Assembly (NCBI GenBank): GCA_046350055.1
Contig: JAXMBC010000001.1
Location: 2,294,001 to 2,358,000 of the forward strand
Length of the DNA: 64,000 nucleotides
Reading direction: 5' to 3'
Source of the DNA: JAEUIE01 sp046350055
GTDB lineage: Bacteria; Planctomycetota; Planctomycetia; Gemmatales; HRBIN36
The notes below the pieces were generated by a model. That model searched no databases. It worked only from the letters and a program-made list of their open reading frames with translations, and had not been told where the DNA came from. Shown piece by piece: positions 45,498-54,472 of the stretch. A program made the position numbers and the translations under genes. The number at the start of each line of letters is the position of its first letter. Within the stretch, counting starts at the first letter, position 1.

Positions 45498-45949
45498 GAA
45501 CCCATCCTCTCGTTGTTCATGGAATATGGTGCATTCTGGGAATAGAGCGAATACGAGCGACTCCATCCAATATCAAGAAGCCATCTTATGAACTCAACCT
45601 ACTATTCAAAGTAAAATTACGAGAAGCTTACGTTCAAGTGACTGAAGGCGGTTCAGGTACTGGATGTTTGGCATTGCGTTTGAAGAAACATGACATTTGA
45701 AATCTAACAGAAAACAAAGATATAATATCGCACATCAACAGATTAATTAAGTCTATGATGTGAAAAATTACACTGCTCCATTATTATGCAATGGCCAGAT
45801 CATTCAGTTCGTGCAATACGCTAAGTCAGGTAGTGTATCCTGGTCAAGTAAGAACATGCAATGAGCAAATCACATGTGCATCGTGACTTTATGTGACCAA
45901 GGATAATAATGCTTAACAGAATACGTCAAAACAGAATGCATCATTGAAG
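45498..45949. other. AT-rich intergenic region
   Basis: A 450-base gap between two minus-strand genes that interrupts an otherwise close-packed glycan block. It has no convincing coding frame. It probably holds a promoter for the priming transferase gene, and contains a strong plus-strand promoter-like sequence (separate entry). Confidence 0.5.
45697..45726 (+). promoter_or_regulatory. Sigma70-like promoter with no plus-strand gene
   Basis: TTGAAA (45697-45702), an 18-base spacer and perfect TATAAT (45721-45726), pointing rightward, where the next gene lies on the opposite strand. If active it would make an RNA antisense to the 3' part of the downstream glycosyltransferase gene. Confidence 0.35.
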
Positions 45950-47077
45950 TTAAATGGGAACAGATTTACTAAATAATTCTGCCATTTGCTCAGATGTTTT
46001 ATGCCATGTGAACGCGCTTGATCTAATTTTCCCTCGCTCAGCTAACTGACTACGATAATTGTCATCAGTCAGTAATGTATGTAGTCCATTTACTAAAGAA
46101 GCTGTATCCAAAGGATTAATAAGCAATGCGGCATCGCCTGCAACTTCAGGGAGACTTGTAATATTGCTGGTTAAAACGGCAGTACCACACGAGAATGCTT
46201 CTAGTATTGGCAGACCAAAACCTTCTGCAAGAGATGGATAACACAATAGAGTAGCAGCAGATAGCATAGTTGGAAGATCGGCTTCGTCTGCATATCCATG
46301 CAAATGCCATCCTCCATTAGGAATTAAGTTATAGGCAAACTCTCTGAATATTGGTAAGGAGGCATCTTGAATACCCAGAATGAGGAGGAAAAATCGATCA
46401 CGAATTTTAAGAGGAAGCCGGGACCATGCCTCAATTATGCGCCTAGTGTTCTTGCGCTCATCGGCAGCACCAAATGCAAGAACATATGGCCGTTCATTAG
46501 AAATACAGTACTTCTCGCGTATAAGTCGATGTTTTTCCATATCTGTCACAGGGATAAATTGCGGATCGGCGGCCAATGGTATCACTTCGATCTTGGCGGC
46601 AGGCACACCAAGAAGATCGTGTAACTGCCTGGCACTGTACTCGCTCACTGTATGAACACGATTGGCACTTTTTATGGTGCGAGCAACTTTCCTGCCCCAT
46701 GCAACATGCGTTGCATTTGTTGGTTCGAGTTGAAGAGGTATTAAGTCGTGGACCGAAACTGCCATAGGTCTGCATGGTTTGCATGGTCCGATGTTTGCGG
46801 GTGAGTATATCAAGTCTGTTGATTCTTGCCAGGCAGCTAATGGAAGTCGTATTTCTTGCCAAAATCCAAATCGATCACCAGTGATGTCAATACGCTCAGG
46901 AATTAAATTATTAGAACTAAATGCAAACGGATTGTCTGCAGGCAAACTCTGATGGAAAAGTCTAAACTCCCAATTGGGCCGCGCGGAAGATATGTGCAGA
47001 AGAATCTGTAAGAGCGCTTTACCAATGCCGCGCCGGTTCTTCCTGTAGACTTGACGGGCATCTACTGCAATTCGCAT
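45950..47077 (-). CDS. Glycosyltransferase family 4 (mannosyltransferase-like)
   Basis: A 375-residue GT4. The start MRIAVDARQVYRKNRRGIGKAL is typical of mannosyltransferase-like enzymes with an N-terminal glycine loop (RGIGK). The donor half has YVLAFGAADERKNTRRIIEAW (about 190), GYADEADLPTMLSAATLLCYPSLAEGFGLPILEAFSCGTAVLTSN with the E-x7-E motif and LPEVAGDAALLINPLD. It is a close paralogue of the next gene upstream (47112-48239), a likely tandem duplication. The ATG at 47077 has GGAG about five bases upstream; an in-frame extension to 47107 is disregarded. Confidence 0.9.
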   Translation of the reverse strand: MRIAVDARQVYRKNRRGIGKALLQILLHISSARPNWEFRLFHQSLPADNPFAFSSNNLIPERIDITGDRFGFWQEIRLPLAAWQESTDLIYSPANIGPCKPCRPMAVSVHDLIPLQLEPTNATHVAWGRKVARTIKSANRVHTVSEYSARQLHDLLGVPAAKIEVIPLAADPQFIPVTDMEKHRLIREKYCISNERPYVLAFGAADERKNTRRIIEAWSRLPLKIRDRFFLLILGIQDASLPIFREFAYNLIPNGGWHLHGYADEADLPTMLSAATLLCYPSLAEGFGLPILEAFSCGTAVLTSNITSLPEVAGDAALLINPLDTASLVNGLHTLLTDDNYRSQLAERGKIRSSAFTWHKTSEQMAELFSKSVPI

Positions 47078-47111
47078 GCAAACTCCAATAAGATAAACAT
47101 TCGACAATCTC

Positions 47112-48239
47112 TTATCGGTTGACTACTTTTTCAAAGATATCAGCAACCTGTTCAGCACAGGTATTCCACGAAAAGTGTCTCAACCGCTCACGACCAAGGC
47201 AACGAAGTTCTTCGCATATGCTGGCTTCTGTCAATAACACGCGTAATCCGTCCGTAATTGCCGATTGATCGGTTGGATCAACAAGTATTGCTCCATTACC
47301 AGCTACCTCAGGAATGCTAGTAACGCGACTTGCTAAGACCGGAGTATCGCATGCAAATGCATCAAGAATAGGCAACCCAAAACCTTCGGATAGTGGAATG
47401 TAACATAGTCCATGAGCTGCAGACAGAAGTGATGGAATGTCAACTTGTGAAACATACTCATAGAATCGAACTGTATCGATAATGCCTAGTGATTTGGCAA
47501 GCGATGTAAACTCCCGTAGGCCAAACGAATCGAGTCCAATCACAAGTAATCTGGATTCATTGCGGATCGTATCGGGTAAAGCAGCCCAAGCCTCAAGCAA
47601 TCTTCGAGTATTCTTCCTCGGTAGCGCCATCCCGAAGTGCATCAGAAATGTCTGGCCTGGTTCCAAGCCATGTCGCTTGACGGTTCCATTAATCACCGTT
47701 ATATCAGTAACCTTATGCATCGCTTCATTTGCTCCCCACCGCACCACCTCTATCTTGTTTGCAGGCACATTTATTACTCGTATTACTTCTTTACGTGTAT
47801 GCTCGCTGCACACCAAAACACGCTTGGCTCGATGTGCTCCACTAGCCACATTCCGAATCCATGCCTTTACATCAGGGCGTTCAGGCCAAAAGTCAATTGG
47901 AGTAAGATCATGAATGGTGGTTACCATGGGAGTTAATGTGCATCTCGGCGCGATAGCTCCATGTGCATGCAATAACTCTGCTTTTGATATCCAAGTTGCT
48001 AAAGGAAACCACAAATGTTGCCAGGCATTAATACGGTCCCCGGGGTGATCTAAATGACGTGGCATTACATTTCTCTGTCCAACAAAATGATCTGTATTGT
48101 TTGATGTCTGGAAGTACATATCAAATATCCAACTAGGGCGGACAATCGCAAGAGTCCTATATAACCCTAGCAACGACTGCCCGACGCCTCTGAGGGTCGC
48201 TTCTTGATACACAGGCCTAGCATCAATCGCAATACGCAT
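47112..48239 (-). CDS. Glycosyltransferase family 4 (mannosyltransferase-like)
   Basis: A 375-residue GT4 of the same build as its neighbour: MRIAIDARPVYQEATLRGVGQSL, then HAHGAIAPRC and TTIHDLTPIDFWPE, then FLMHFGMALPRKNTRRLLEAW, and YEYVSQVDIPSLLSAAHGLCYIPLSEGFGLPILDAFACDTPVL, where the second acidic residue of E-x7-E is Asp. VPANKIEVVRWGANE is the hinge segment. GAGGA lies nine bases before the ATG at 48239. Paralogy with the downstream gene suggests a duplication followed by divergence of acceptor or donor specificity. Confidence 0.9.
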   Translation of the reverse strand: MRIAIDARPVYQEATLRGVGQSLLGLYRTLAIVRPSWIFDMYFQTSNNTDHFVGQRNVMPRHLDHPGDRINAWQHLWFPLATWISKAELLHAHGAIAPRCTLTPMVTTIHDLTPIDFWPERPDVKAWIRNVASGAHRAKRVLVCSEHTRKEVIRVINVPANKIEVVRWGANEAMHKVTDITVINGTVKRHGLEPGQTFLMHFGMALPRKNTRRLLEAWAALPDTIRNESRLLVIGLDSFGLREFTSLAKSLGIIDTVRFYEYVSQVDIPSLLSAAHGLCYIPLSEGFGLPILDAFACDTPVLASRVTSIPEVAGNGAILVDPTDQSAITDGLRVLLTEASICEELRCLGRERLRHFSWNTCAEQVADIFEKVVNR

Positions 48240-48318
48240 TAACTGTCTTCCTCTATTTAAAAGACGGCATCAAGATAGCAATATACATAATGTTACTTCA
48301 CGCGAACCAGAACGGATA

Positions 48319-49209
48319 TCAAAGACAAATAATATTTAATATATGTCTATAGTATAGCATCATTCTCCATGCCAATTTATTTATACACATATTACCAAAT
48401 CTGTATTCTTCGAATAGCCATCGATACGGCATACGGTACTCAATCTTATATCCAGCCCAGTGAACCAATATTACTGGATGACCTGTATCGGTGACATAAG
48501 ACATGTTTAGCCTCCCGTTGCGAATGTTGTGACATTCCCCTGGCCATAATGAAAGGTGCGGTTTCCTGAAGAACTCGGAAAAATGGCACTTCTTAATATT
48601 TGAATGATCTATGCAGTAGTTAAAGAACGGCTGATCCCAAGTCGGTGCAAAGTTGTTCTTTAGACATTCTGCCTCATCCGCAAAGATCCCAATTACGTCG
48701 GCAATATTCAGAACATGTTGACGTGAGATCCATATACCGGCATTGAATCCTAACGAACCATATAGCAAAGATTGTTGCTCCCAAAACACAGGCTTATAGA
48801 CCTGTTCAGGACTGGAGTGTGCAAAAATGAAGTCTATGCTGGAGTTAGAGAAATACTGCAATCGTGGAAGCAGTGAGTCAAGAATAAGAGTGTCAGCGTC
48901 GAAATATGCAAAAGTATTGAAAGGGCCATCGAATACAGCAAATTTTCTAAACATGTTTGTTGCTATAGAATTCTGGCGATGAGATAATCTCTTACCAATC
49001 ACATCAAGTGTGGCGAATGATGGATGATTATACATATTGAAATTATATTTATTGGCGAGCATCTCGATCTTCTTGGTATTATTTGAAAATGGGATGCAAA
49101 GACATGGGAGTTCAGGATCCCAGGTTCGTAGACTGTTGAGGAAACCGATGACCCAATCATAAACCCCATCGTCAGCGAGAAAATATAGCCCGTAACTCGT
49201 GCTAGTCAT
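48319..49209 (-). CDS. GT-A fold glycosyltransferase-like protein
   Basis: A 296-residue protein with a DxD motif in AYFDADTLIL (about 98-107), as in GT8-like or related nucleotide-sugar transferases. Other marks are GSLGFNAGIWISR (about 150) and WDQPFFNYCID. The remainder is divergent, and base composition is AT-richer than the neighbours, especially near the 3' end (positions 48300-48420), which may point to later acquisition. Assignment as a glycosyltransferase is likely; family and donor are uncertain. The ATG overlaps the stop of the upstream GT2 gene by four bases. Confidence 0.72.
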   Translation of the reverse strand: MTSTSYGLYFLADDGVYDWVIGFLNSLRTWDPELPCLCIPFSNNTKKIEMLANKYNFNMYNHPSFATLDVIGKRLSHRQNSIATNMFRKFAVFDGPFNTFAYFDADTLILDSLLPRLQYFSNSSIDFIFAHSSPEQVYKPVFWEQQSLLYGSLGFNAGIWISRQHVLNIADVIGIFADEAECLKNNFAPTWDQPFFNYCIDHSNIKKCHFSEFFRKPHLSLWPGECHNIRNGRLNMSYVTDTGHPVILVHWAGYKIEYRMPYRWLFEEYRFGNMCINKLAWRMMLYYRHILNIICL

Positions 49210-50180
49210 AAAATACCTGCTCCTGGAGGAACTAGATAGCCATTTACGCTAATCCCGCCTTTCTCACGATATCTGGCGATTTCCTCGATTACCCCTCGGT
49301 AGTAGGCAGCTCGTGCAAATTTCGCAACCCAGCCTGATTGTCCTAGGCAACGCAAAAACCAACCTTGCAATCGCTTCGTCCAGTACTCTCTAACGACCCA
49401 GCGAGGTGCCCCAAATATTGTTGAGCAATCGGGAAATCCTTGTCTACGAGTGACTGTTTGACCAAGGCCAGAATAGTATCGTTCAATGTAGCTCCACGTA
49501 GCACGTTCCTCTGGAATAATGTGTTGCACTCTTGCTTGACCGATCCATATTCCTTGCTGCTTGTCACTTTTCAATCTTTCTAATAGAGCCGTTTCATCAT
49601 CACCTATCATATTATTTTCAACTCGGCCTAAATTCGGATCGAACTGAAAAGAACGCAAGACATCCATGCGAAATGCCATATTGGCTCCAAATGGGCTTTC
49701 TCCATTTCTAAAGGGTCTAGTTTCATTGCCATAGTCAACTAAAGCATATGCACTAGCAATCTCAGGCAATGAACGGGCAAGATCACGTGGTGGAGCTGTT
49801 TCAAAGTAAGGTTCGATAGCGCCACCAAAATATGCAGCATGCGAAAAGAGGGTTGCTGCATTTGCAAAAAGAGCAAGCCAATTCTTATCAACCAAAACAT
49901 CGTCATCTGTCCATACGAGCAAATCACCGCTCGCATGCTGCACTGCACAGTTCCTCGCGTTCGAATGGCCTTGTTTAGGCTCAAATAGCCGCTTCAAAGG
50001 TAGTACCGGAGCATGCTTCTGAATGATTTCATCCGTGTTGTCACTGCAGTTGTTGTTGACAACCAGCAGTTCCCAAGTGACGCCTTCCGGAATCTCCAGG
50101 CACTTCATCCGCCCCAGCGTCTGATCCAGCAGCGCGGCACGATTCCAGGTACAGATGGCAACGGTAACTGAAATCTGCAT
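49206..50180 (-). CDS. Glycosyltransferase family 2
   Basis: A 324-residue GT-A fold enzyme. The N-terminus VTVAICTWNRAALLDQTLG, ELLVVNNNCSDNTDEII, GHSNARNCAVQHASGDLLVWTDDDVLVD (with the metal-binding DDD at about 92-94) and MIGDDETALLERL define a GT2 inverting enzyme, of the type often in rhamnan and exosortase-linked clusters. GGGAAG lies seven bases before the ATG. It lies between a methyltransferase gene and the GT-A-like gene, with which it overlaps by four bases. Confidence 0.91.
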   Translation of the reverse strand: MQISVTVAICTWNRAALLDQTLGRMKCLEIPEGVTWELLVVNNNCSDNTDEIIQKHAPVLPLKRLFEPKQGHSNARNCAVQHASGDLLVWTDDDVLVDKNWLALFANAATLFSHAAYFGGAIEPYFETAPPRDLARSLPEIASAYALVDYGNETRPFRNGESPFGANMAFRMDVLRSFQFDPNLGRVENNMIGDDETALLERLKSDKQQGIWIGQARVQHIIPEERATWSYIERYYSGLGQTVTRRQGFPDCSTIFGAPRWVVREYWTKRLQGWFLRCLGQSGWVAKFARAAYYRGVIEEIARYREKGGISVNGYLVPPGAGIL

Positions 50181-50183
50181 GAA

Positions 50184-50942
50184 TTACTTCCCAGATCGAC
50201 TAACAATTCGATTTGCAGCATTAATTACTGCGCCTGGAAGGGCTGCTACTATTCCCCTGACTGTTGTTGCCTGATGGAGCTTCCCTATGACATAATCGTA
50301 GACGAGTTCAGAAGGAAACTGTTTGGCAAGTTCTTTCTCTTCTATAAGTTTTGGATTCGAGGCAATCGCTGACTCGTTAACATACAGATAAATGTTTTGC
50401 TGATACCACCACTCTACACGCCGATCCCGCCATACTTTAGGCCTGATTGGATCGAGTCGAGTGTAGCCTCGTTGTTCGAACCGCAGACGCCAGAAGTATG
50501 GCCACTGCTCATTAATATGATTGGTACCCCCCTGACCAGGTAAGGCAGCAGAAAAAAGTATGACAGGAGCCGCATTCACGAGATATTCGACGAATTTGTT
50601 GGCTACGCTTTCAGGCAAATGCTCAGCAACTTCTAGACAAACTGCTAAATCAAACTTTCGCTCTAAGGACGGTGGCTCCTTTAAATTAGCTGGGTGAAAC
50701 TTATCTTCAGGAATAAGAAGATCTGACCGATTAACGTAATCTCCATCCAACCCCAAGTAATCACATACTCCGAGATCGGCAAAGGCCCGAAGCCAGGTGC
50801 CAATACCGCAACCAATGTCGATAACCGATACTGGCTTAACGAGATCAATAACAAGCGGTACAATTGCTTGAGCTGAGGAAAGCGAGCCGTTTGCATGGCT
50901 TAAGTGGAACTCAGCATCATAGGGATTGATTCCCGAAGACAT
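50184..50942 (-). CDS. SAM-dependent methyltransferase
   Basis: A 252-residue class I methyltransferase. The SAM loop is VIDIGCGIGTWLRAFADLG (about 40-58), followed by the acidic LGLDGDYV and the post-I motif FDLAVCLEVAEHLP (about 98-111). It most likely methylates a sugar or a glycan end; in ABC-transporter-dependent O-antigen systems such a terminal methyl group can stop chain growth and mark the glycan for the Wzt C-terminal domain. That role is inference, based on its place directly after the Wzt-like gene. The ATG at 50942 has AAGGA five bases upstream, preferred over starts at 50990 and 50975, which overlap the upstream gene. Confidence 0.88.
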   Translation of the reverse strand: MSSGINPYDAEFHLSHANGSLSSAQAIVPLVIDLVKPVSVIDIGCGIGTWLRAFADLGVCDYLGLDGDYVNRSDLLIPEDKFHPANLKEPPSLERKFDLAVCLEVAEHLPESVANKFVEYLVNAAPVILFSAALPGQGGTNHINEQWPYFWRLRFEQRGYTRLDPIRPKVWRDRRVEWWYQQNIYLYVNESAIASNPKLIEEKELAKQFPSELVYDYVIGKLHQATTVRGIVAALPGAVINAANRIVSRSGK

Positions 50943-50959
50943 TTGATTCCTTAGTTGAG

Positions 50960-52225
50960 TCAAGACAGTTCCCATGTTGCAGTCAGGCAAATGTTCCCAC
51001 AGCTAACGGGAGGAAGACGGCCCGTGCCATACACATCTGCAGCAACTATGGTGAGATCAGCTGCATTATGAATGACATCAAAGTCATGAAGAAGATCGCC
51101 AAAGTAAAGGTCCAAAGAATATGTTCCGGGCATTAGGGGAAGGTTCGGTAACCGGCAGATCACGCGCCCGTGATGTGTACTTTGGCAAATAAGTCGGCTA
51201 CCCGTTACCTTATTGGTGATTCCGAAAATCGGTGTCTGATGTGCATCCTTCACTACGACGCCTAGGGCTAACTCGGAAAGAGGAGCCATTGATTTCCATA
51301 ACACTTCGATCCTGGCTGTCCCCCATAGCGGCACGGCACCGACAAGATTATTTTGATCGTTTACAACTTTCACATACGACATTGTCGGCATGGAATCACT
51401 TGTTCTACCTCGATGAGCTGTGAGATCGGACTCTGCTCCCCCGGAAATTACATCCCGATTGTACATGCGTATGACATCACTAGATTTGCCGTCGACAACT
51501 ACCTTTCCTGCTTGAAGCATGACACATCGATCGCATAAATTACTAATGGCAGGCATGTTATGACTGACGAAGATTATGGTGCGACCACTTTTCCCGATCT
51601 CACGCATTCGTAGTGTGCATCGCTGTTGAAACGCCTGATCCCCCACCGCCAGCACTTCATCAACGATGAGGATTTCCGGCTCCAAGTGCGCTGCTACGGC
51701 AAACGCTAGCCTCACATACATTCCGCTCGAATACCTCTTTACCGGCGTATCCAGAAACTTCTCGACCTCAGCAAACGCAACGATCTCATCAAACTTCCGG
51801 TTAATCTCCTCCCGCTTCATTCCCAGGATAGCGCCGTTCATGTAGATGTTTTCACGCCCGGTCAGTTCCGGATGAAACCCGGTGCCGACTTCCAAGAGGG
51901 AGCCCAGGCGTCCGCGGACCACCGCATGCCCTGAAGTGGGTTCTACGATCTGGCTCAAAACTTTAAGCAGGGTACTCTTCCCTGCACCGTTGCGGCCAAT
52001 GATGCCTACTACTTCGCCGGGCTGCACGTCGAAGGAGACATCTTTCAATGCCCAGAAGGATTCTTCCTTGGAAAAGGCTTTGTTCGGTTTGACCAGCCGG
52101 GTGACTTTATCCCAGATCTCCCGTGTCTGGTAACGCAGGTTCTCGGTCAGGTTGTTGCCTTTGGTGCGTGCCAGGCCCAGCCGATATTCTTTCGACAGAT
52201 TGTGCACTGAGATCGCAGGTTTCAT
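50960..52225 (-). CDS. Polysaccharide ABC transporter ATPase (Wzt-like)
   Basis: A 421-residue ATP-binding subunit of a polysaccharide/polyol-phosphate exporter (Wzt/TagH). The ATPase has Walker A GRNGAGKST (about 79-87), RLGSLLEVGTGFHPELTGREN (the family-specific segment after the Q loop), signature YSSGMYVRLAFAVA and Walker B ILIVDEVLAVGD. From about residue 290 a C-terminal Wzt_C-like beta-sandwich follows, which in known systems binds a terminal modification of the glycan. It pairs with the permease gene just upstream. No clear ribosome site is visible at the ATG. Confidence 0.93.
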   Translation of the reverse strand: MKPAISVHNLSKEYRLGLARTKGNNLTENLRYQTREIWDKVTRLVKPNKAFSKEESFWALKDVSFDVQPGEVVGIIGRNGAGKSTLLKVLSQIVEPTSGHAVVRGRLGSLLEVGTGFHPELTGRENIYMNGAILGMKREEINRKFDEIVAFAEVEKFLDTPVKRYSSGMYVRLAFAVAAHLEPEILIVDEVLAVGDQAFQQRCTLRMREIGKSGRTIIFVSHNMPAISNLCDRCVMLQAGKVVVDGKSSDVIRMYNRDVISGGAESDLTAHRGRTSDSMPTMSYVKVVNDQNNLVGAVPLWGTARIEVLWKSMAPLSELALGVVVKDAHQTPIFGITNKVTGSRLICQSTHHGRVICRLPNLPLMPGTYSLDLYFGDLLHDFDVIHNAADLTIVAADVYGTGRLPPVSCGNICLTATWELS

Positions 52226-52247
52226 TCGGTGCTTGGTCTCTAGATGA

Positions 52248-53159
52248 TCAAATCAAGTCAGCAAAGGATCGTTCAATGCGACGGAAGTAGAACAAGCCGG
52301 CCACGAGAACGGCCAGACTCACTACGGTTGAGATCAGCAGTGAGTACCAGTCCAGAGGTCCATTGAGCAGGCACTGGCGAATGTTCAGGATCAAGCCATA
52401 CGCAGGATTTAGTGGCAGCCAGCGATGTGCCAGCGGGCCAAAAGTGGTGTCGCTGAGATAGATGCATGGGGTAGCAAACATCCACATCTGGATGCCGAAG
52501 TTCAGGACAAACTTGAAATCCCTCTGTGCAACGATGAGGGCACTGAGAAACAGCCCTACTCCCGCTGCTGCCAGGAAGAGAATAAAGACCAGGATCGGTA
52601 CCAGCATCACACCCCACCCCGGTGCAACGCGATACCAAAGCATGAGCACTGCCAGCAAGGCAAGAGAAATAAGGAAATCGAAGAACGGTGCTCCGATAGA
52701 AGCGAGAGGAACCAGCAACCGAGGGAAGTAAATTTTGGTGATGAGTCGTTCGTTGCCGAGGATGCTATTGCCAGCAGCAGTGACAGCATTGGCAAAGAAC
52801 GTCCACGGCAATACGCCCGCCAGGACGAACAAAGAGTAATGCTGAATGCCTGTGTTCAGGCCACCCAGTCGTCCAAGAAACCCGGCGAACACAATCATCG
52901 TGGCTAGTGGTTGAATCAGAGCCCAAGCCACGCCGAGGATGGACTGCTTGAAGCGGATAGCAACATCACGCCATGCCAGGTAATAGAGAAGTTCACGGTA
53001 CTGCCAGAGTTTTACCAGGTCGCGGAGGCTGAACCCTTTGCTGGGTCCAATCCACGTTTCTTGTTCGTGGAGTTTTTCCTCGTGATGTGTCTCTGCTGAT
53101 TCCATCGATTGATCGAAGGGAATAGAACTATCGGTAAGTCGTGCGAGAGTCGAACTCAT
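52248..53159 (-). CDS. Polysaccharide ABC transporter permease (Wzm-like)
   Basis: A 303-residue ABC-2 type permease. A soluble N-terminal tail (about 1-60) precedes six membrane spans. Family marks are YRELLYYLAWRDVAIRFKQSILGVAWALIQPLATMIVF and, later, LNPAYGLILNIRQCLLNGPLDW. It forms the inner-membrane channel for the lipid-linked glycan together with the Wzt-like ATPase encoded 22 bases downstream. The ATG overlaps the stop of the VanZ-type gene by four bases (ATGA). Confidence 0.93.
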   Translation of the reverse strand: MSSTLARLTDSSIPFDQSMESAETHHEEKLHEQETWIGPSKGFSLRDLVKLWQYRELLYYLAWRDVAIRFKQSILGVAWALIQPLATMIVFAGFLGRLGGLNTGIQHYSLFVLAGVLPWTFFANAVTAAGNSILGNERLITKIYFPRLLVPLASIGAPFFDFLISLALLAVLMLWYRVAPGWGVMLVPILVFILFLAAAGVGLFLSALIVAQRDFKFVLNFGIQMWMFATPCIYLSDTTFGPLAHRWLPLNPAYGLILNIRQCLLNGPLDWYSLLISTVVSLAVLVAGLFYFRRIERSFADLI

Positions 53160-54469
53160 AAGTGTAGCGAAGCTTCCAAAGGTAACCTGGCGTATTTCGA
53201 AGCCTGATAGGATGAGACAATCAGGTGTCCCATCACTGCACCAACAGCACCCAGGACTACATCCGAGCTACTGGGGTAGCGGGTAGGGAGAAAGATCTGT
53301 CCTGCTTCGATGACTCCTGCAATCAGTGTTCCAGTAAGAAAAATGATCGCGGCAGATGGCTTGCGAATAGTCTCCAATGAGAGCATAACTCCCAAAAGCA
53401 TGAAGAGTATCAGTTTATGAATTAGATCATCGAATGCTGAAAGGTAGTGCTTTTGTTGATAATCAGCAAATGGTATCAAGGAGATTTCATGAAGGCGATT
53501 CTCGGCTCCGCTGGTGGTAAAATCAAAGGGAGTCCAGTTGACCCAGCAGACGAGAATTGCCCAGGCTAGCAACAACAGATGCTTGATAGATCGGTTGTTT
53601 GCACTACCGTCTCTCATTAACATCATCGACCATCCAGAAAAGACAGCCAAACTCCCCGTTATGATGTCAGTAGGTTCAAAGTGTCGACCGAGAACGAGCA
53701 ATTGCAAGACTTCAACACCTCCAGCCATCAATAGCCCAAGACCAGCAGCCTGGTAACCTCGGAGATCTTTCCCAAACCCAAGCATTAAGCCTAGTGGCAG
53801 GAACTGAACAATGTTCCACGCTGTTTTGGTTGGCATATTTCGATCTGGATCAAGAAAAGCGGCGAATGGAATCAGATGGATTCGTCCCTCTCTCCATTTG
53901 TGAACCAGTTCAACCGGGCTCAGCGTGAAATCAAAGGGAACGGACTCCAGGACAATGATCAGTAATAGATAGATCAGCAGAAAAGGAATCAATCGATTAC
54001 GACTAGCGTATCGCTTGCTGAAGGCCTCGGTACTCTTGATCAATCTGCTGCCAGCAACGACCCAAAGAAGCGTACCGGTGAATGAGCCTATTAATTGAGC
54101 CAGAATGTCGTTCAGCGAGGAATTACGAGGGGGAAACATCAGTTGTAGAAACTCAACGAATGCACCGAACAGGGTACATCCCAAGCTGACTGGAATGAGC
54201 AGGAGCCAGGGAAGCAGGCGCTGGTTTAGCGATAGGGTACCCAAGGCTAGAAAACTCAAAGGAACAAACAGCAGAACATTTGCCAGGAAGTCAGATCGTG
54301 ATGTTAGTCGAATCGGACTTGTGCAAACCTGCTTAAATTGCTCAAGCAGTTCGCCGATGCTCAGTGGCTGAAAGTGGAACGGCACCAGGCTGCCATAGAA
54401 AATGATGGCTGCATAGCAGATGGTACACAATAAATGATGGCGTCGTGAGAGCATGCTCGAACAAAACAT
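53156..54469 (-). CDS. Double VanZ-domain membrane protein
   Basis: A 437-residue polytopic membrane protein with two VanZ-like modules. Module 1 (about 10-150) has YGSLVPFHF, DFLANVLLFVPLSFLALG and FVEFLQLMFPPRNSSLNDILAQLIGSFTG; module 2 (about 300-425) has WVNWTPFDF, DLIHKLILFMLLGVMLSL and VIEAGQIFLPTRYPSSSDVVLGAVGA. VanZ-type proteins occur in exosortase loci; their molecular role is unproven. The two halves look like an internal duplication. A third WxxFDF-like segment (SVPFDFTL) lies near 180. It is translationally coupled to the Wzm-like gene. Confidence 0.87.
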   Translation of the reverse strand: MFCSSMLSRRHHLLCTICYAAIIFYGSLVPFHFQPLSIGELLEQFKQVCTSPIRLTSRSDFLANVLLFVPLSFLALGTLSLNQRLLPWLLLIPVSLGCTLFGAFVEFLQLMFPPRNSSLNDILAQLIGSFTGTLLWVVAGSRLIKSTEAFSKRYASRNRLIPFLLIYLLLIIVLESVPFDFTLSPVELVHKWREGRIHLIPFAAFLDPDRNMPTKTAWNIVQFLPLGLMLGFGKDLRGYQAAGLGLLMAGGVEVLQLLVLGRHFEPTDIITGSLAVFSGWSMMLMRDGSANNRSIKHLLLLAWAILVCWVNWTPFDFTTSGAENRLHEISLIPFADYQQKHYLSAFDDLIHKLILFMLLGVMLSLETIRKPSAAIIFLTGTLIAGVIEAGQIFLPTRYPSSSDVVLGAVGAVMGHLIVSSYQASKYARLPLEASLHL

Positions 54470-54472
54470 GAG

